DNA from: Marivita sp. GX14005
GTDB lineage: Bacteria; Pseudomonadota; Alphaproteobacteria; Rhodobacterales; Rhodobacteraceae
NCBI RefSeq assembly: GCF_023370775.1
Contig: NZ_JAMCCQ010000002.1
Location: 248,001-312,000 of the forward strand
DNA: 64,000 bases
Direction of reading: 5' to 3'
Positions within the stretch are counted from its first letter, which is position 1; each line of letters opens with the position of its first letter. Of the stretch, positions 1 through 11,127 are shown piece by piece. The translations under genes and the position numbers were made by a program. The notes beneath the pieces were generated by a model that saw only the letters and a program-made list of their open reading frames with translations, made no database searches and was not told the origin of the DNA.

Positions 1-1844
1 TCGAGCGGCGGCGGGCCGCCGAAAAGCGCCTGCAGCGTCACGTCGCGCCCTATGGGGGCGGCTGCCTTCGACCCGCCCCCGCCATGCTCCACGACGACCG
101 AAACGGCGATCTTCGGATTGTCGTAGGGCGCGTAATTGACGAAAAGCGCATGATCGCGGCGTTTCCAGGGCAGGTCCTCGTTGCGCGTCACACCGCGCGC
201 GCGCTCGGCGGCGGTGATGTTGCGCACCTGGCTGGTGCCGGTCTTGCCCGCCATGCGGTAAGCGTCTTCGATGATGCGCGAGCGATAGGCGGTGCCGCGC
301 CGGTTGTTGCTGACCGCGAACATCGCGCGTCGGATCTGGCGCAGGTGATTTTCGTTGAAGTTCATATCCGCGGCTTCAGAGATCGCCTGCTCCGTATCTC
401 CGATATGACGCACCAGTCGCGGCGCAACCGATCGTCCCGTCGCCAGCCGTGCCGTCATCACCGCCTGTTGCAGCGGCGAGCACAGAACGAAGCCCTGGCC
501 GATGGACGAGTTGACCGTATCGCCGATCACCCAGCTTTTGCCGCGTTCGCGCAGCTTCCATTCCTTGTCGGGGATCAGGCCGTCGGTCACGGCGGACATG
601 CCGATGCTGAACGCATGCCCGAGGCCGAGCCGCTTGGCCGTTTCCGCGATCCGCTCGATCCCGACCTTCAGCGCGAGATCGTAGTAATAGACATCGCAGC
701 TTTCGCGCAGCGATTGTTCGAGGTTCATATGGCCGTGGCCCGCCCGTTTCCAGCAATGGAACCGGCGGCCGCCGACCTTGAGATGGCCGGGGCACCACAC
801 GGTTTCATCGGGCGCCACGACACCCGCATCGAGCGCCGCCAGGGCTGTGACCATCTTGAAGGTCGAGCCGGGCGGATAGGCGTCCTGAACCGTCTTGGAG
901 GCCAAGGGCCGGTGATCGTTCTCGCGCAGCGTGCTGTAATCGGCGACCGAGATTCCGCGAACGAACTTGTTCGGATCGTAGGAGGGCGAAGACGCGATCC
1001 CCAGAAGATCGCCGTTGTTCACGTCCATCACGACGACCGAGGCGCTTTCCGTGCCGAGCCGCGCTTGAATATAACTTTGCAGCCCGGCATCGACGGTGAG
1101 TTGCAGATCCGCGCCCGGCGTGCCCTCGCGGCGGTCGAGCTCGCGCATGACGCGGCCCACCGCGTTCACCTCGACGCGTTTCGCACCCGCGCGGCCGCGT
1201 AGCTGTTCCTCGTGCCGCGCCTCGATCCCGACCTTGCCGATCTGGAAACGCGGGATTCGCAGGACCGGATCGGGCTGCTCGTATCTCGCCAGATCGCGTT
1301 CGCTGACCGGGCCGACATAGCCGACGACATGCGCGAAATCGCCCTTGCGGGGATAGACGCGCGACAGCCCCACCTCGGGCGTGACGCCGGGCAGGGCAGG
1401 GGCGTTGACGGCGACCCGGCTGATATCCTCCCACGAAACACGCTCGGCCACGGTGACGGGCAAAAACGGCGCGCTGCGCTGCATCTCGGCGACCGCGCGG
1501 CCCAGCTCGTCCTCATCGAGCTGAACGAGCGCGGACAGCCGGGCGATGGTGTCGTCCACATCGCCGGCATCCTCGCGCACGATGGTGATGCGGTAGGACG
1601 GCTCATTGCCGGCGAGGATGACGCCGTTGCGGTCGAAGATCTGGCCCCGGCTCGGCGGAATCAGACGGATATTGATCCGGTTCTCCTCGGCCAGCAGGCG
1701 GAACTCGTCGGCCTGATCGACCTGCAGATGCCGCATCCTGAGCGCCAGCGCCCCGGCGAAGGCAAGCTGCGCACCGCCGAGCAGCACGCCGCGCCGGGAA
1801 ATCCGGCGCATGCTTTCGGCGGAATCCTTAGGTGCGCGTCTCAT
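1..1844 (-). CDS. mrdA: Penicillin-binding protein 2 (partial, 3' end outside window)
   Basis: Peptidoglycan DD-transpeptidase of the elongasome, anchored in the inner membrane with its catalytic domain in the periplasm. The minus-strand frame stays open from the ATG at 1844 to the window edge, about 614 codons, so the C-terminus is missing. A short N-terminal hydrophobic segment precedes the dimerisation domain. The transpeptidase motifs are visible: STFK with the nucleophile Ser near residue 327, SCD further on, and KTGTS near residue 534. The start overlaps the mreD stop as ATGA, so translation is probably coupled. Shorter reading frames in the same stretch are shadows of this gene. rodA would be expected next, beyond the window. 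Confidence 0.93.
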   Translation of the reverse strand, partial: MRRAPKDSAESMRRISRRGVLLGGAQLAFAGALALRMRHLQVDQADEFRLLAEENRINIRLIPPSRGQIFDRNGVILAGNEPSYRITIVREDAGDVDDTIARLSALVQLDEDELGRAVAEMQRSAPFLPVTVAERVSWEDISRVAVNAPALPGVTPEVGLSRVYPRKGDFAHVVGYVGPVSERDLARYEQPDPVLRIPRFQIGKVGIEARHEEQLRGRAGAKRVEVNAVGRVMRELDRREGTPGADLQLTVDAGLQSYIQARLGTESASVVVMDVNNGDLLGIASSPSYDPNKFVRGISVADYSTLRENDHRPLASKTVQDAYPPGSTFKMVTALAALDAGVVAPDETVWCPGHLKVGGRRFHCWKRAGHGHMNLEQSLRESCDVYYYDLALKVGIERIAETAKRLGLGHAFSIGMSAVTDGLIPDKEWKLRERGKSWVIGDTVNSSIGQGFVLCSPLQQAVMTARLATGRSVAPRLVRHIGDTEQAISEAADMNFNENHLRQIRRAMFAVSNNRRGTAYRSRIIEDAYRMAGKTGTSQVRNITAAERARGVTRNEDLPWKRRDHALFVNYAPYDNPKIAVSVVVEHGGGGSKAAAPIGRDVTLQALFGGPPPL

Positions 1845-2380
1845 ATCGTCCGTCCCAAACGGTCCACTTCCCCCGGCCCGGCCCGCCGCACGCCGAAGAG
1901 CAAGTAGGACATTCCCACGACGAGCGGATAGGCCAATATCGTCATCGCCACCTGAACCGAGGCGAGCGCCAGCGTGCCCGGTGCCACGATAAGCACCATG
2001 AGGACCAGCCGGTAGATCATGGTTATCACAATCAGGACAGCGGCAAAGGTCAGCCATTCAAGAAAGAACGTCGTTTCCCGATGACGCCGCTCGCGCGATT
2101 TCAGCCATTCGGCGGCGCAGAGCACCAGAACCGACCACAGGCCCGGCGGGCGTTGGAGCAGCAGATCGGCCAACAGCATAACCCCCGCGATGAGCAGGGC
2201 CGGAACGAAATCGGGCCGCCGCACCGACCAGCCCAGCACCAACGCGGTCAGCACATCCGGCCCCGCCCAGCGGCTTGGGGTCAGATCGAGCGGCAGAAGG
2301 TGGAAAAACAGAACCACCAGCGCGATGAAGGCGAAAAGCGCCCGCATGCCCCATATGCGCAACCGGGCGGCATCCATCAC
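1841..2380 (-). CDS. mreD: Rod shape-determining protein MreD
   Basis: Small integral membrane component of the rod complex, 179 residues. The sequence is mostly hydrophobic with about five predicted membrane segments; the first is near residues 12-30 and strongly hydrophobic stretches occupy residues 110-165. MreD is weakly conserved in sequence, so the call rests on size, hydrophobicity and position. Its start overlaps the mreC stop and its stop overlaps the mrdA start (ATGA at both ends), giving the canonical order mreB-mreC-mreD-mrdA. Confidence 0.88.
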   Translation of the reverse strand: MMDAARLRIWGMRALFAFIALVVLFFHLLPLDLTPSRWAGPDVLTALVLGWSVRRPDFVPALLIAGVMLLADLLLQRPPGLWSVLVLCAAEWLKSRERRHRETTFFLEWLTFAAVLIVITMIYRLVLMVLIVAPGTLALASVQVAMTILAYPLVVGMSYLLFGVRRAGPGEVDRLGRTI

Positions 2381-3288
2381 TCAAGCCCCACTGTCATGTC
2401 CTCGGGCGCATCCGGCCCGCCGGTCGGTGCCTCCGGCAGAATGAGCGCGGAGGGGTTGGAGACACGCCGCGCGCCGTGATCGCGCAGCACCCGCAGGAAT
2501 TCGAGCCTTTCATAATCCGCCGCCAGCCGTGTGCGCAGCCGCCCTCCGGGATCCTGCGCCACCTGACCGATCAAGAGGCCAGGCGGGAAGACGTCGCCAT
2601 CGCCGGAGGTCACGATACGGTCGCCGGGGCGCACCTGATCGGGATCTTCGAGGAAATCGATCGGCGGGGCGGAGGTGTTGTCACCGACGATGAGCGCGCG
2701 CTGCCCCGATGGCTGAATGGTCGCCGGTATCCGGCTGGTCGCATCGGTCAGCATGATGACCCGGCTGGTATTCGCGCCGACGCCCGAAATGCGCCCGACA
2801 AGTCCGGTGCCGTCCATCGTGGCCCAGCCATCGACGATCCCGTCGCGCGAGCCGACATTGATAAGGATCGATTGCCGGAAGGGCGAGCCGGAATCGGCCA
2901 GAACGACCCCGGTGATATAGGTCAGGCGCGGGTCGATCCGCACATTGTTCAGATCGCGCAGCTTGGCGTTTTCCTGTTCAAGCTGAAGCGCGGCTTCCTT
3001 CCAGGCCGTCATCTGCCGCAATTCCCGCCGCAATTCCTGGTTTTGTTCATAGATCCGCAGGTAGCTTTGGAAATCGCGCGCGATGTTCACCGTGGCCGTG
3101 ACCGGACCCATCGCCCAATCGAAGCTGGGCATCACGCGGTCGATCACCGCCGCGCGGAAACGCTCGACCCTCGGGCTATCGATGCGCCAAACGAAAAAGA
3201 GCGCAAGCAGGCACAACACGACGACCGCCAGCAGCAAGCGCCTGAGCGGGGTTGTGTAGGTCTCGCTGGTGCTTCGGTCTCTTGCCAA
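2377..3288 (-). CDS. mreC: Rod shape-determining protein MreC
   Basis: Periplasmic scaffold that links MreB to the elongation penicillin-binding protein; 303 residues. A single N-terminal membrane anchor lies near residues 18-34. It is followed by a coiled-coil-like stretch near residues 70-110, rich in Gln, Glu and Leu heptads, and then the beta-barrel MreC core. In the core, segments such as GVVLADSGSPF and the later LLIGQVAQ are typical of the family. It lies 32 bases downstream of mreB and overlaps mreD by 4 bases. The C-terminal tail after about residue 275 is Pro/Gly-rich and probably unstructured. Confidence 0.93.
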   Translation of the reverse strand: MARDRSTSETYTTPLRRLLLAVVVLCLLALFFVWRIDSPRVERFRAAVIDRVMPSFDWAMGPVTATVNIARDFQSYLRIYEQNQELRRELRQMTAWKEAALQLEQENAKLRDLNNVRIDPRLTYITGVVLADSGSPFRQSILINVGSRDGIVDGWATMDGTGLVGRISGVGANTSRVIMLTDATSRIPATIQPSGQRALIVGDNTSAPPIDFLEDPDQVRPGDRIVTSGDGDVFPPGLLIGQVAQDPGGRLRTRLAADYERLEFLRVLRDHGARRVSNPSALILPEAPTGGPDAPEDMTVGLE

Positions 3289-3320
3289 TGGTTTCCGTTT
3301 CCCGTGAAAGGGCGGGCGGA

Positions 3321-4695
<1,375 letters not shown>

Positions 4696-7209
4696 ATGAA
4701 AACGCATGTCAAAGCTCTGGTCGTCGGCGGCGGCGCTGTCGGCACGTCGATCGCCTATCACCTTGCCCGCGCGGGATGGGACGACGTGATGCTGCTCGAA
4801 CGCGATGAGTTGACGAGCGGCTCGACATGGCACGCGGCCGGGCTTCTGCCGTATTTCAACATGAGCTATGCGACGACGCATATCCATGACTATTCGATCC
4901 GGTTCTACAAGACACTGGAGGAGGAAACCGGCCTCAATGCGGGGTTTTCCGTGGTCGGCAATTTGCGGATGGCCCAGAGCCAGGCGCGCATGGACGAATA
5001 CATGCTTTATGCCTCGACCGCCGAGACCTGCGGCGTGCCCTATGAATGGCTCAGCCCCGCGCAGATCAAGGAACGCTATCCGCTGGTGCGGACCGAAGAT
5101 CTGGTTGGCGCGATTTACCACCCGACGGATGGTTACATCAATCCGGCCGATGTGACGATGGCGATGGCCAAGGGCGCGCGTCAGCGAGGCGTGAGAGTAG
5201 AGCGCAAATGGCAAGCCGATGGCTATCGCTGGACGGGCGATCATTGGGAGGTCACCTGCACGAAGATGGTCGAAAAGGGCGGCAATCTGGTGCCGTCGGA
5301 CGAACGGGCCGTCATCCACGCGGAACACGTTGTTACGGCCACGGGCAATCATCCTCAGCGGACGGCGAAACTGCTCGGGATCAAGATCCCGGCGATCCCG
5401 GTGGAGCATCAGTTTATCGTCACCGAGCCCGACCCGGCGCTGGTCGAATGGCGCAAGGCCGGCAACCCGGAGCATCCTGTCCTGCGCGATGCCGATGCCA
5501 AATGGTATGTGCGCGAGGAACGCGGCGGCTGGATTCTCGGGCCTTATGAACGGAACGCCCCCGCGCGGTTCGAATACGGTGTGCCGGACAGTTTTCGCGC
5601 CGATCTCTTCCCGCTCGATCTGGAGCGGATCGAAGAGGAATACATGAGCATGATCCACCGGATTCCGTCTTCGGAGGAGGTGGGGCTCAAGGACGATTTC
5701 AACGGCCCGATCTGTTACACGCCCGATGGCAACCCGCTGGTCGGCCCGGCGCCGGGACTGCGCAACATGTGGCTCGCCGAGGGGTTTTCCTTCGGCATCA
5801 CGGCGGCGGGTGGCACCGGATATTACCTTGCGCAGATGATGGTGGAGGGCGAGGCCGAGATCGACATGGCCTCGCTCGACCCCAAACGCTACGGCGACTG
5901 GATGACCACCGAATACGCCGCGCGCAAGAACGAGGAGGCGTATGAACATGTCTATGTCCTGCATCACCCCGACGAGGAGCGCCCCGCCTGCCGTCCTTTG
6001 CGCACCGCTCCGGCCTACGACCGGCAAAAGGCGCTAGGCGCGCAGTTCGGCTGTGTGAACGGCTGGGAACGGCCGAATTACTACGGCCCGCTCGATGCGG
6101 CGGATACGTTCGACCATGACGCGCGGTCTTTTCGGCGCGGCGCATGGTGGCAATATGCGGTGGAGGAAGCCAAGGCGATCCGCGAGGGCGTCGGGCTGAT
6201 CGACGCGACCGCCTTCGCCAAGCACCGCGTTTTCGGCCCCGGCGCTTCGGCGTTCCTTGACTGGTTCACCTGCAACGCCTTGCCGAAAGTCGGGCGGATC
6301 AACCTGACCTATGCGCTGACCGAAGCGGGCACGGTGCGGACGGAATACACCATCGTCCGGCTTGCGGAGGACGAATACTATCTGGTCTCTGCAGGTGCGT
6401 GGGAAGCCTATGACAGCGATTATCTGAAAAAGGCCGAAGAGGATTGGTGGGCCGAAAATGCCGGGCCTGATAACTGGATGGGGATCGAGAACGTCACGAC
6501 GAAATGGGGCGTGTTCGCCATTGCCGGGCCGAGTTCGCGCGATGTGCTGAAAGAGATCGTCAAGGATGCCGATCCCGATACCGTGCTGAGCAACAAGCGG
6601 TTCCCGTGGCTGTCCTGCCGCGATATCGAGCTTGGCATGTGTCCGGTGCGCGCGATTCGGGTGGCCTATACGGGCGAGCTTGGTTGGGAATTGCACCACC
6701 CGATCGAGATGCAGACTTACCTTTGGGACCGGCTGATGGAGGCCGGCGCTGGCCACGACATGAGGCTGGTCGGTGCGCGGGCGCAGAACTGGCTGCGGCA
6801 GGAAAAGAGCTATCGTGCCTTCGGCAACGAATTGGGCCGTGATGCCACGCCGCTGGAGGCCGACCTGCCGCGTTTCGTCGATCTGTCGAAGGAGTTTCGC
6901 GGCAAGGACGCGATGGAGCGGACCGGCGTTCGGTCGAAATGCTGCACGCTGCTGATCGACGGTCCACAAGATGCGGACCCCTGGGGGCGCGAGGCGCTTT
7001 ACGATGGGGGCAGGCGCGTCGGGCGGCTGACCTCGGGGGGGTATTCGGTGGCCTTCGGCAAGTCGATCGGCATGGGCTATGTGAGCCCGGACCTGGCCGT
7101 GCCGGGGACGAGGCTGCAGGTCAAGATGTTCGATACGCTTTGGGATGCGGAAATTGTGCGGGACAGCCCCTACGATCCCGCGAATGAGGCGATCCGCATC
7201 GATGGGTGA
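4696..7209 (+). CDS. Dimethylglycine/sarcosine dehydrogenase-type FAD oxidoreductase with GcvT domain
   Basis: An 837-residue demethylase expected to oxidise N-methylated glycines (dimethylglycine or sarcosine) and pass the one-carbon unit to tetrahydrofolate. The N-terminal FAD-binding DAO domain starts with VVGGGAVG at residues 9-16. The segment STWHAAGL carries His46, which corresponds to the histidine that covalently holds FAD in mammalian DMGDH. A linker FAO_M domain follows, and the C-terminal 400 residues form the GcvT-like folate domain (for example VAYTGELGWELH). The gene stands alone and ends at a structured repeat. DMGDH and SarDH share this architecture, so the substrate is not settled from sequence alone. 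Confidence 0.85.
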   Translation: MKTHVKALVVGGGAVGTSIAYHLARAGWDDVMLLERDELTSGSTWHAAGLLPYFNMSYATTHIHDYSIRFYKTLEEETGLNAGFSVVGNLRMAQSQARMDEYMLYASTAETCGVPYEWLSPAQIKERYPLVRTEDLVGAIYHPTDGYINPADVTMAMAKGARQRGVRVERKWQADGYRWTGDHWEVTCTKMVEKGGNLVPSDERAVIHAEHVVTATGNHPQRTAKLLGIKIPAIPVEHQFIVTEPDPALVEWRKAGNPEHPVLRDADAKWYVREERGGWILGPYERNAPARFEYGVPDSFRADLFPLDLERIEEEYMSMIHRIPSSEEVGLKDDFNGPICYTPDGNPLVGPAPGLRNMWLAEGFSFGITAAGGTGYYLAQMMVEGEAEIDMASLDPKRYGDWMTTEYAARKNEEAYEHVYVLHHPDEERPACRPLRTAPAYDRQKALGAQFGCVNGWERPNYYGPLDAADTFDHDARSFRRGAWWQYAVEEAKAIREGVGLIDATAFAKHRVFGPGASAFLDWFTCNALPKVGRINLTYALTEAGTVRTEYTIVRLAEDEYYLVSAGAWEAYDSDYLKKAEEDWWAENAGPDNWMGIENVTTKWGVFAIAGPSSRDVLKEIVKDADPDTVLSNKRFPWLSCRDIELGMCPVRAIRVAYTGELGWELHHPIEMQTYLWDRLMEAGAGHDMRLVGARAQNWLRQEKSYRAFGNELGRDATPLEADLPRFVDLSKEFRGKDAMERTGVRSKCCTLLIDGPQDADPWGREALYDGGRRVGRLTSGGYSVAFGKSIGMGYVSPDLAVPGTRLQVKMFDTLWDAEIVRDSPYDPANEAIRIDG

Positions 7210-7213
7210 CCGT

Positions 7214-7294
7214 GTCGGATCGGTGCGGCGGCCGATCCGACAGGACGGGGGGCCAGCCCCCCGAACCCCCGGGATATTTCCGGCAAGAAGAAAG
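7214..7294 (+). repeat. Structured intergenic repeat, copy A
   Basis: Two successive hairpins, with a 10-bp stem at 7214-7241 (GTCGGATCGG / CCGATCCGAC) and a 7-bp G/C stem at 7247-7262, lead into a single-stranded tail CCCGGGATATTTC followed by GGCAAGAAGAAAG. The same architecture and tail recur at 36308-36386, and inverted at 24061-24166. This copy lies between two convergent genes, the flavoprotein gene and mcd, immediately after the first stop codon. Confidence 0.75.
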
Positions 7295-7332
7295 CAGCGC
7301 AATGACGCCGGATCTGCGCGCAAGCCGGTTAT

Positions 7333-9021
7333 TCAGCCAAGCAACCGGCGGGCGATCACTTGCGCCTGAATCTCTGCTGCGCCTTCGAAGATGTTGAGGA
7401 TGCGGGCGTCGCAGAGGATGCGGCTGATCTTGTATTCCAGCGCGAAACCATTGCCGCCGTGGATCTGCAGCGCGTTGTCGGCGGCGGCCCACGCGACGCG
7501 GGCGCCGAGCAGCTTGGCCATGCCGGCCTCCAGATCGCAGCGGCGGCCTTCGTCCTTTTCGCGGGCGGAGAAATAGGTGAGCTGACGCGCCACCATGATT
7601 TCGACCGCCATCATCGCCAGTTTCGAAGCGACGCGCGGGAAGTTGATGAGCGTCTTGCCGAATTGCTTGCGGTCCTGCGCGTAGGCCATGCCTTCGTCGA
7701 GCGCGGATTGCGCGACGCCGATGGCGCGGGCGGCAGTCTGGATGCGGGCGGATTCAAATGTCTCCATGAGTTGCTTGAACCCCTTGCCCTCTTCCATGCC
7801 CAGCAGGTTCTCGCCCTTCACTTTGAAATCATCGAAGTTGACGGTGTATTCCTTCATCCCGCGATAGCCGAGCACCTCGATCTCGCCGCCGGAGATGCCT
7901 GCGTCCTGCCAGGGTGCATCATCCGTTCCGGGGGTCTTTTCGGCCATGAACATCGACAGGCCCTTGTAATCGTCGGTATCCGGCACCGTTCGCGCCAGCA
8001 CGGTCATCACATGGGTGCGCGCGGCATGGGTGATCCACGTCTTGTTGCCGTTCAGAATCCAGTCGCCGTTTTCGTCCTTCACGCCGCGCGTGCGCAGCGC
8101 GCCGAGATCGGAGCCGGTGTTGGGTTCGGTAAAGACGGCGGTGGGCAGGATCTCGCCCGAGGCCAGGCCGGGCAGCCACTTTTCCTTTTGCTCATCCGTG
8201 CCGCCGGCAAGCACCAGTTCTGCCGCGATTTCGGAGCGGGTGCCGAGCGAGCCGACGCCGATATAGCCGCGCGACAATTCTTCGGAGACGACGCACATGG
8301 ATGCCTTGGACAGGCCCAGACCGCCGAGGTTTTCGGGGATGGTCAGGCCGAACACGCCCATTTCGGCAAGCTCGTCGATGATTTCCATCGGAATCAGCTC
8401 ATCTTTGAGGTGCCATTCATGGGCATGGGGTTCGACCCGGTCGGCGGAGAAGCGGCGGAATTGTTCGCGGATCATGCCAAGTTCGTCGTCGAGCCCGCAG
8501 GCGCCGACGGTCAGTTCCGCGCTGCGCTCCTGCATCAGTTCGACAAGGCGCGTGCGCGCGGCCTGCGTGTTGCCCTCACCAGTAAGCTGCATCACCTCGG
8601 TCGTCAGGAATTTGCTGGTGTCTTCTTGGCTCAGACCGATGTCCTTAAGGCGCACGATTTCGCCCTGGTTCATCTGGATGCCGCCGTGGATCTGCCACAG
8701 ATATTCGCCGAAGGCGATTTGGTGGATCAGTTGCTCCACTTCGCCGAACGCGCCTTCTGCATCCAGCCGTTCGGCCCAGCCCTGCATCTGGCGGAGGGAT
8801 TCGACATAGGTGGCGAGCCAGGCAAGCGCATGCGCCGCCGTCTGATGCGTTTCGATCAGCGCGCCGGAGATGCGCCCGTCCGCCTCGACCATGGTGCGAA
8901 CCCGCGCGGTCGCGCGCTCCAGAATATCGTTCGCGGCGGGCAGGGCCGCCTTCGTCAGGGTCAGCAGATCGGGCAGAATGGCGCCCGGGGTCAGGGTGAG
9001 GTCTTGTCCGTCATGGGCCAT
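7333..9021 (-). CDS. mcd: (2S)-methylsuccinyl-CoA dehydrogenase
   Basis: FAD-dependent acyl-CoA dehydrogenase of the ethylmalonyl-CoA pathway, converting methylsuccinyl-CoA to mesaconyl-CoA during acetate assimilation; electrons pass to ETF. It is 562 residues from the chosen ATG at 9021, which has AGAAGG nine bases upstream; an in-frame ATG at 9030 lacks that spacing. An extra N-terminal helical region of about 170 residues precedes the normal acyl-CoA dehydrogenase fold, a hallmark of Mcd. The FAD/substrate motif FTEPNTGSDL and the C-terminal IFEGAAEIQ with the catalytic-type Glu are present. It lies downstream of pckA on the same strand. Confidence 0.85.
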   Translation of the reverse strand: MAHDGQDLTLTPGAILPDLLTLTKAALPAANDILERATARVRTMVEADGRISGALIETHQTAAHALAWLATYVESLRQMQGWAERLDAEGAFGEVEQLIHQIAFGEYLWQIHGGIQMNQGEIVRLKDIGLSQEDTSKFLTTEVMQLTGEGNTQAARTRLVELMQERSAELTVGACGLDDELGMIREQFRRFSADRVEPHAHEWHLKDELIPMEIIDELAEMGVFGLTIPENLGGLGLSKASMCVVSEELSRGYIGVGSLGTRSEIAAELVLAGGTDEQKEKWLPGLASGEILPTAVFTEPNTGSDLGALRTRGVKDENGDWILNGNKTWITHAARTHVMTVLARTVPDTDDYKGLSMFMAEKTPGTDDAPWQDAGISGGEIEVLGYRGMKEYTVNFDDFKVKGENLLGMEEGKGFKQLMETFESARIQTAARAIGVAQSALDEGMAYAQDRKQFGKTLINFPRVASKLAMMAVEIMVARQLTYFSAREKDEGRRCDLEAGMAKLLGARVAWAAADNALQIHGGNGFALEYKISRILCDARILNIFEGAAEIQAQVIARRLLG

Positions 9022-9153
9022 GAATCGCATCCTTCTGTCGCTTGCTGCATAGATAGCACTTCGCAGGTGCAGCGCAACTTAAATGCCGAATTAAAAGCGT
9101 GGATGATCGAAAATTGCGCGCTTGCGGCTTGCGTGCTGCGCTGCGGAATGAGG

Positions 9154-9181
9154 GTCCGGGCCGTTTCGCAGCGGCCCGGAC
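9154..9181 (-). terminator. Stem-loop downstream of pckA
   Basis: A perfect 10-bp stem (GTCCGGGCCG / CGGCCCGGAC) with an 8-base loop lies 10 bases past the pckA stop. There is no U-tract on either strand, so it may act as a 3'-end stabiliser or a weak terminator rather than a classical intrinsic terminator. Confidence 0.5.
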
Positions 9182-9190
9182 GGGCTATGC

Positions 9191-10789
9191 TCAGCCGATT
9201 GCGGCGGCTTTCACGTCGTCATCGATATACGGGACGTATTGCGCGAAATTGTCGGCAAACATCTGCACCAGCTTTTCGGCTTGCGCGTCATAGGCGTCCT
9301 TGTCGTTCCACGTCCGGCGCGGATCGAGCAGCATATCCGGCACACCTTCGACGGCGACCGGCACATCGAAGCCGAAATTGGGATCCTTGCGGAACTCGGC
9401 CTCGGCGAGGCTGCCATCCAGCGCGGCGGTCAGCAAGGCGCGCGTTGCCTTGATCGGCATGCGTTGCCCGGTGCCATAGGCGCCGCCAGTCCAGCCGGTA
9501 TTGACCAGCCAGCAGGTCGCGCCATGTGACGCGATCTTCTCGCGCAGAAGGTTGCCGTAAACCTCGGGCCGGCGGGGCATGAAGGGCGCGCCGAAACAGG
9601 TGGAAAAGGTCGGCTCCGGCTCGGTCACGCCGCGCTCGGTGCCGGCCACCTTTGAGGTGAAGCCCGACAGGAAGTGATACATCGCCTGCGCCGGTGTCAG
9701 CCGCGCGATGGGCGGCAGCACGCCGAACGCATCACAGGTGAGCATGATGATGTTCTTGGGATGCCCGCCGAGAGCGGTTTTGGACGCGTTGGAGATATAA
9801 TCGAGCGGATAGGCGCAGCGCATGTTCGCGGTCAGGCTGTCATCCTCGAAATCCAGATCGAAGGTTTCGGGATCGAACACCATGTTCTCGATCACGGTGG
9901 CGAACTTGCTCGTCGTGGCGTAGATCTCCGGCTCCGCCTCCGGGCTCAGGTTGATCGTCTTGGCATAGCACCCGCCTTCGAAGTTGAAGGTGCCGCGATC
10001 GGACCAGCCGTGTTCGTCGTCGCCGATCAGCACGCGGTTCGGATCGGCCGACAGCGTTGTTTTACCAGTGCCGGAAAGGCCGAAGAAGATCGCGGTATCG
10101 ACTGGATTGCCGACAGCATGATTGGCCGAGCAATGCATCGGCATGATGCCCTTCTCCGGCAGCAGGTAGTTGAGCAGCGAGAACACGGATTTCTTGTTCT
10201 CCCCGGCATATTCGGTGCCACCGATCAGGATCATCTTGCGGTCGAAATTCATCGCGATCACGGTTTCGCTGCGGCAATCGTGCTTTTCGGGATCGGCCTG
10301 GAAAGACGGGCAGTTGAACACGGTGAAATCGGCGACGAACGTTCCCAGATCGTCGCGCTCGGGACGGCGCATCATGTGGCGGATGAACAGGCTGTGCCAG
10401 GCCAGTTCGGTGACGAACCGCACATCAATGGCGTGTTTCGGATCGGCGCCGCCGACGAGATCCTGAACATAGTAATCGCGGCCCTTCATATGCTCGAGCA
10501 TGTCGCGATAAAGCGCGTCGAACCCTTCGGGGGACATCTCGGCATTGTTGTCCCACCAGATCTTGTCGGCGACATCGCCCGTCTTGACGACATGCTTGTC
10601 CTTGGGGGACCGGCCGGTGAACTTGCCGGTGGTGACAAGAAACGCGCCGCCCTTTCCGAGCGTGCCTTCCTCGCGTTCAAGAGCGGCCTGGATCAGGGCC
10701 GGCTCGGTAAGGTTGTAATAGACATTGCCAAGCCCGTCGATCTGTTGATCCTCAAGCCGGAATTCCGGGTTAACCCGTCCAAATGTCAT
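9191..10789 (-). CDS. pckA: Phosphoenolpyruvate carboxykinase (ATP)
   Basis: Converts oxaloacetate and ATP to phosphoenolpyruvate, the first committed gluconeogenic step. The ATG at 10789 gives 532 residues, the normal ATP-PEPCK length, with AGGAG nine bases upstream; the longer open frame upstream of it is not needed. The kinase P-loop [10 protein letters not shown] and the metal-binding segment GDDEHGW are present, as is the substrate-binding region [11 protein letters not shown]. Two LacI-type operator-like repeats lie about 140-170 bases upstream. The gene is divergent from chvI and followed by a stem-loop and mcd. Confidence 0.97.
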   Translation of the reverse strand: MTFGRVNPEFRLEDQQIDGLGNVYYNLTEPALIQAALEREEGTLGKGGAFLVTTGKFTGRSPKDKHVVKTGDVADKIWWDNNAEMSPEGFDALYRDMLEHMKGRDYYVQDLVGGADPKHAIDVRFVTELAWHSLFIRHMMRRPERDDLGTFVADFTVFNCPSFQADPEKHDCRSETVIAMNFDRKMILIGGTEYAGENKKSVFSLLNYLLPEKGIMPMHCSANHAVGNPVDTAIFFGLSGTGKTTLSADPNRVLIGDDEHGWSDRGTFNFEGGCYAKTINLSPEAEPEIYATTSKFATVIENMVFDPETFDLDFEDDSLTANMRCAYPLDYISNASKTALGGHPKNIIMLTCDAFGVLPPIARLTPAQAMYHFLSGFTSKVAGTERGVTEPEPTFSTCFGAPFMPRRPEVYGNLLREKIASHGATCWLVNTGWTGGAYGTGQRMPIKATRALLTAALDGSLAEAEFRKDPNFGFDVPVAVEGVPDMLLDPRRTWNDKDAYDAQAEKLVQMFADNFAQYVPYIDDDVKAAAIG

Positions 10790-10925
10790 TTGCCAAGCTC
10801 CTGTAGCCGCGCGATCAGCGGCGGTATCGTCGAGGGCCGCAGACGCGGTCCGCCCCGGGCGGCGCGCCCGCGGTATCGCGGTCTTAACATGAGCATTCCG
10901 AAACTGAACAGGATCCAAACGTGTC

Positions 10926-10958
10926 GTTAGCGCAACCAAACGGCGGTTAGCGCAACCA
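10926..10958. promoter_or_regulatory. Tandem operator-like repeat (GTTAGCGCAACC x2)
   Basis: GTTAGCGCAACCA occurs at 10926 and again at 10946, exactly 20 bases (about two helical turns) apart. Each is an imperfect dyad with GTT/AAC arms around a GCGC-type centre, the style of LacI-family operators. A related site, GTTAGCGATAAC, lies upstream of pyk. CceR, the LacI-family central-carbon regulator of Rhodobacter, is a candidate binder by inference only. Confidence 0.5.
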
Positions 10959-11057
10959 GCGGCTGCGGCGTGCGAATGTGGTGATGCAAATTAGTCATCC
11001 GTAAGGGTTTTTGCGCCTCAATGGGGAAGAAGGATGGAAGTGATTCGCAAAATTGGA

Positions 11058-11086
11058 TTGGCGGGATGCTGAAAAACACGCATAAT
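11058..11086 (+). promoter_or_regulatory. Candidate sigma-70 promoter of chvI
   Basis: A -35-like TTGGCG at 11058-11063 and a -10-like CATAAT at 11081-11086 are separated by exactly 17 bases and lie about 40 bases before the chvI start codon. A second TATAAT at 11097 lacks a matching -35 element. Confidence 0.45.
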
Positions 11087-11127
11087 GGCAGAAAAATATA
11101 ATTGAGAGCAGTACAAGGAACACCCCC

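Larger units (their letters stand above)
10790..11127. other. Divergent pckA-chvI intergenic region
   Basis: This 338-base spacer contains no supported gene. Seen in it are the pckA ribosome-binding site, a tandem operator-like repeat at 10926-10958 and a plausible sigma-70 promoter for chvI at 11058-11086, preceded by A/T-richer DNA than its surroundings. Confidence 0.6.

Noticed and set aside
84-1202. A 372-residue plus-strand frame at the left edge, and short minus-strand frames at 376-798, 805-1434 and 1166-1606
   Set aside because: All overlap mrdA, whose frame continues to the window edge and carries the STFK, SCD and KTG motifs.
9154-9181. Classical intrinsic terminator after pckA
   Set aside because: The hairpin is perfect but lacks a U-tract on both strands, so it is listed only as a stem-loop with moderate confidence.
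7360-9453. A 697-residue plus-strand open frame across mcd
   Set aside because: Antisense to the methylsuccinyl-CoA dehydrogenase and running into pckA; no domain features and no ribosome-binding site.
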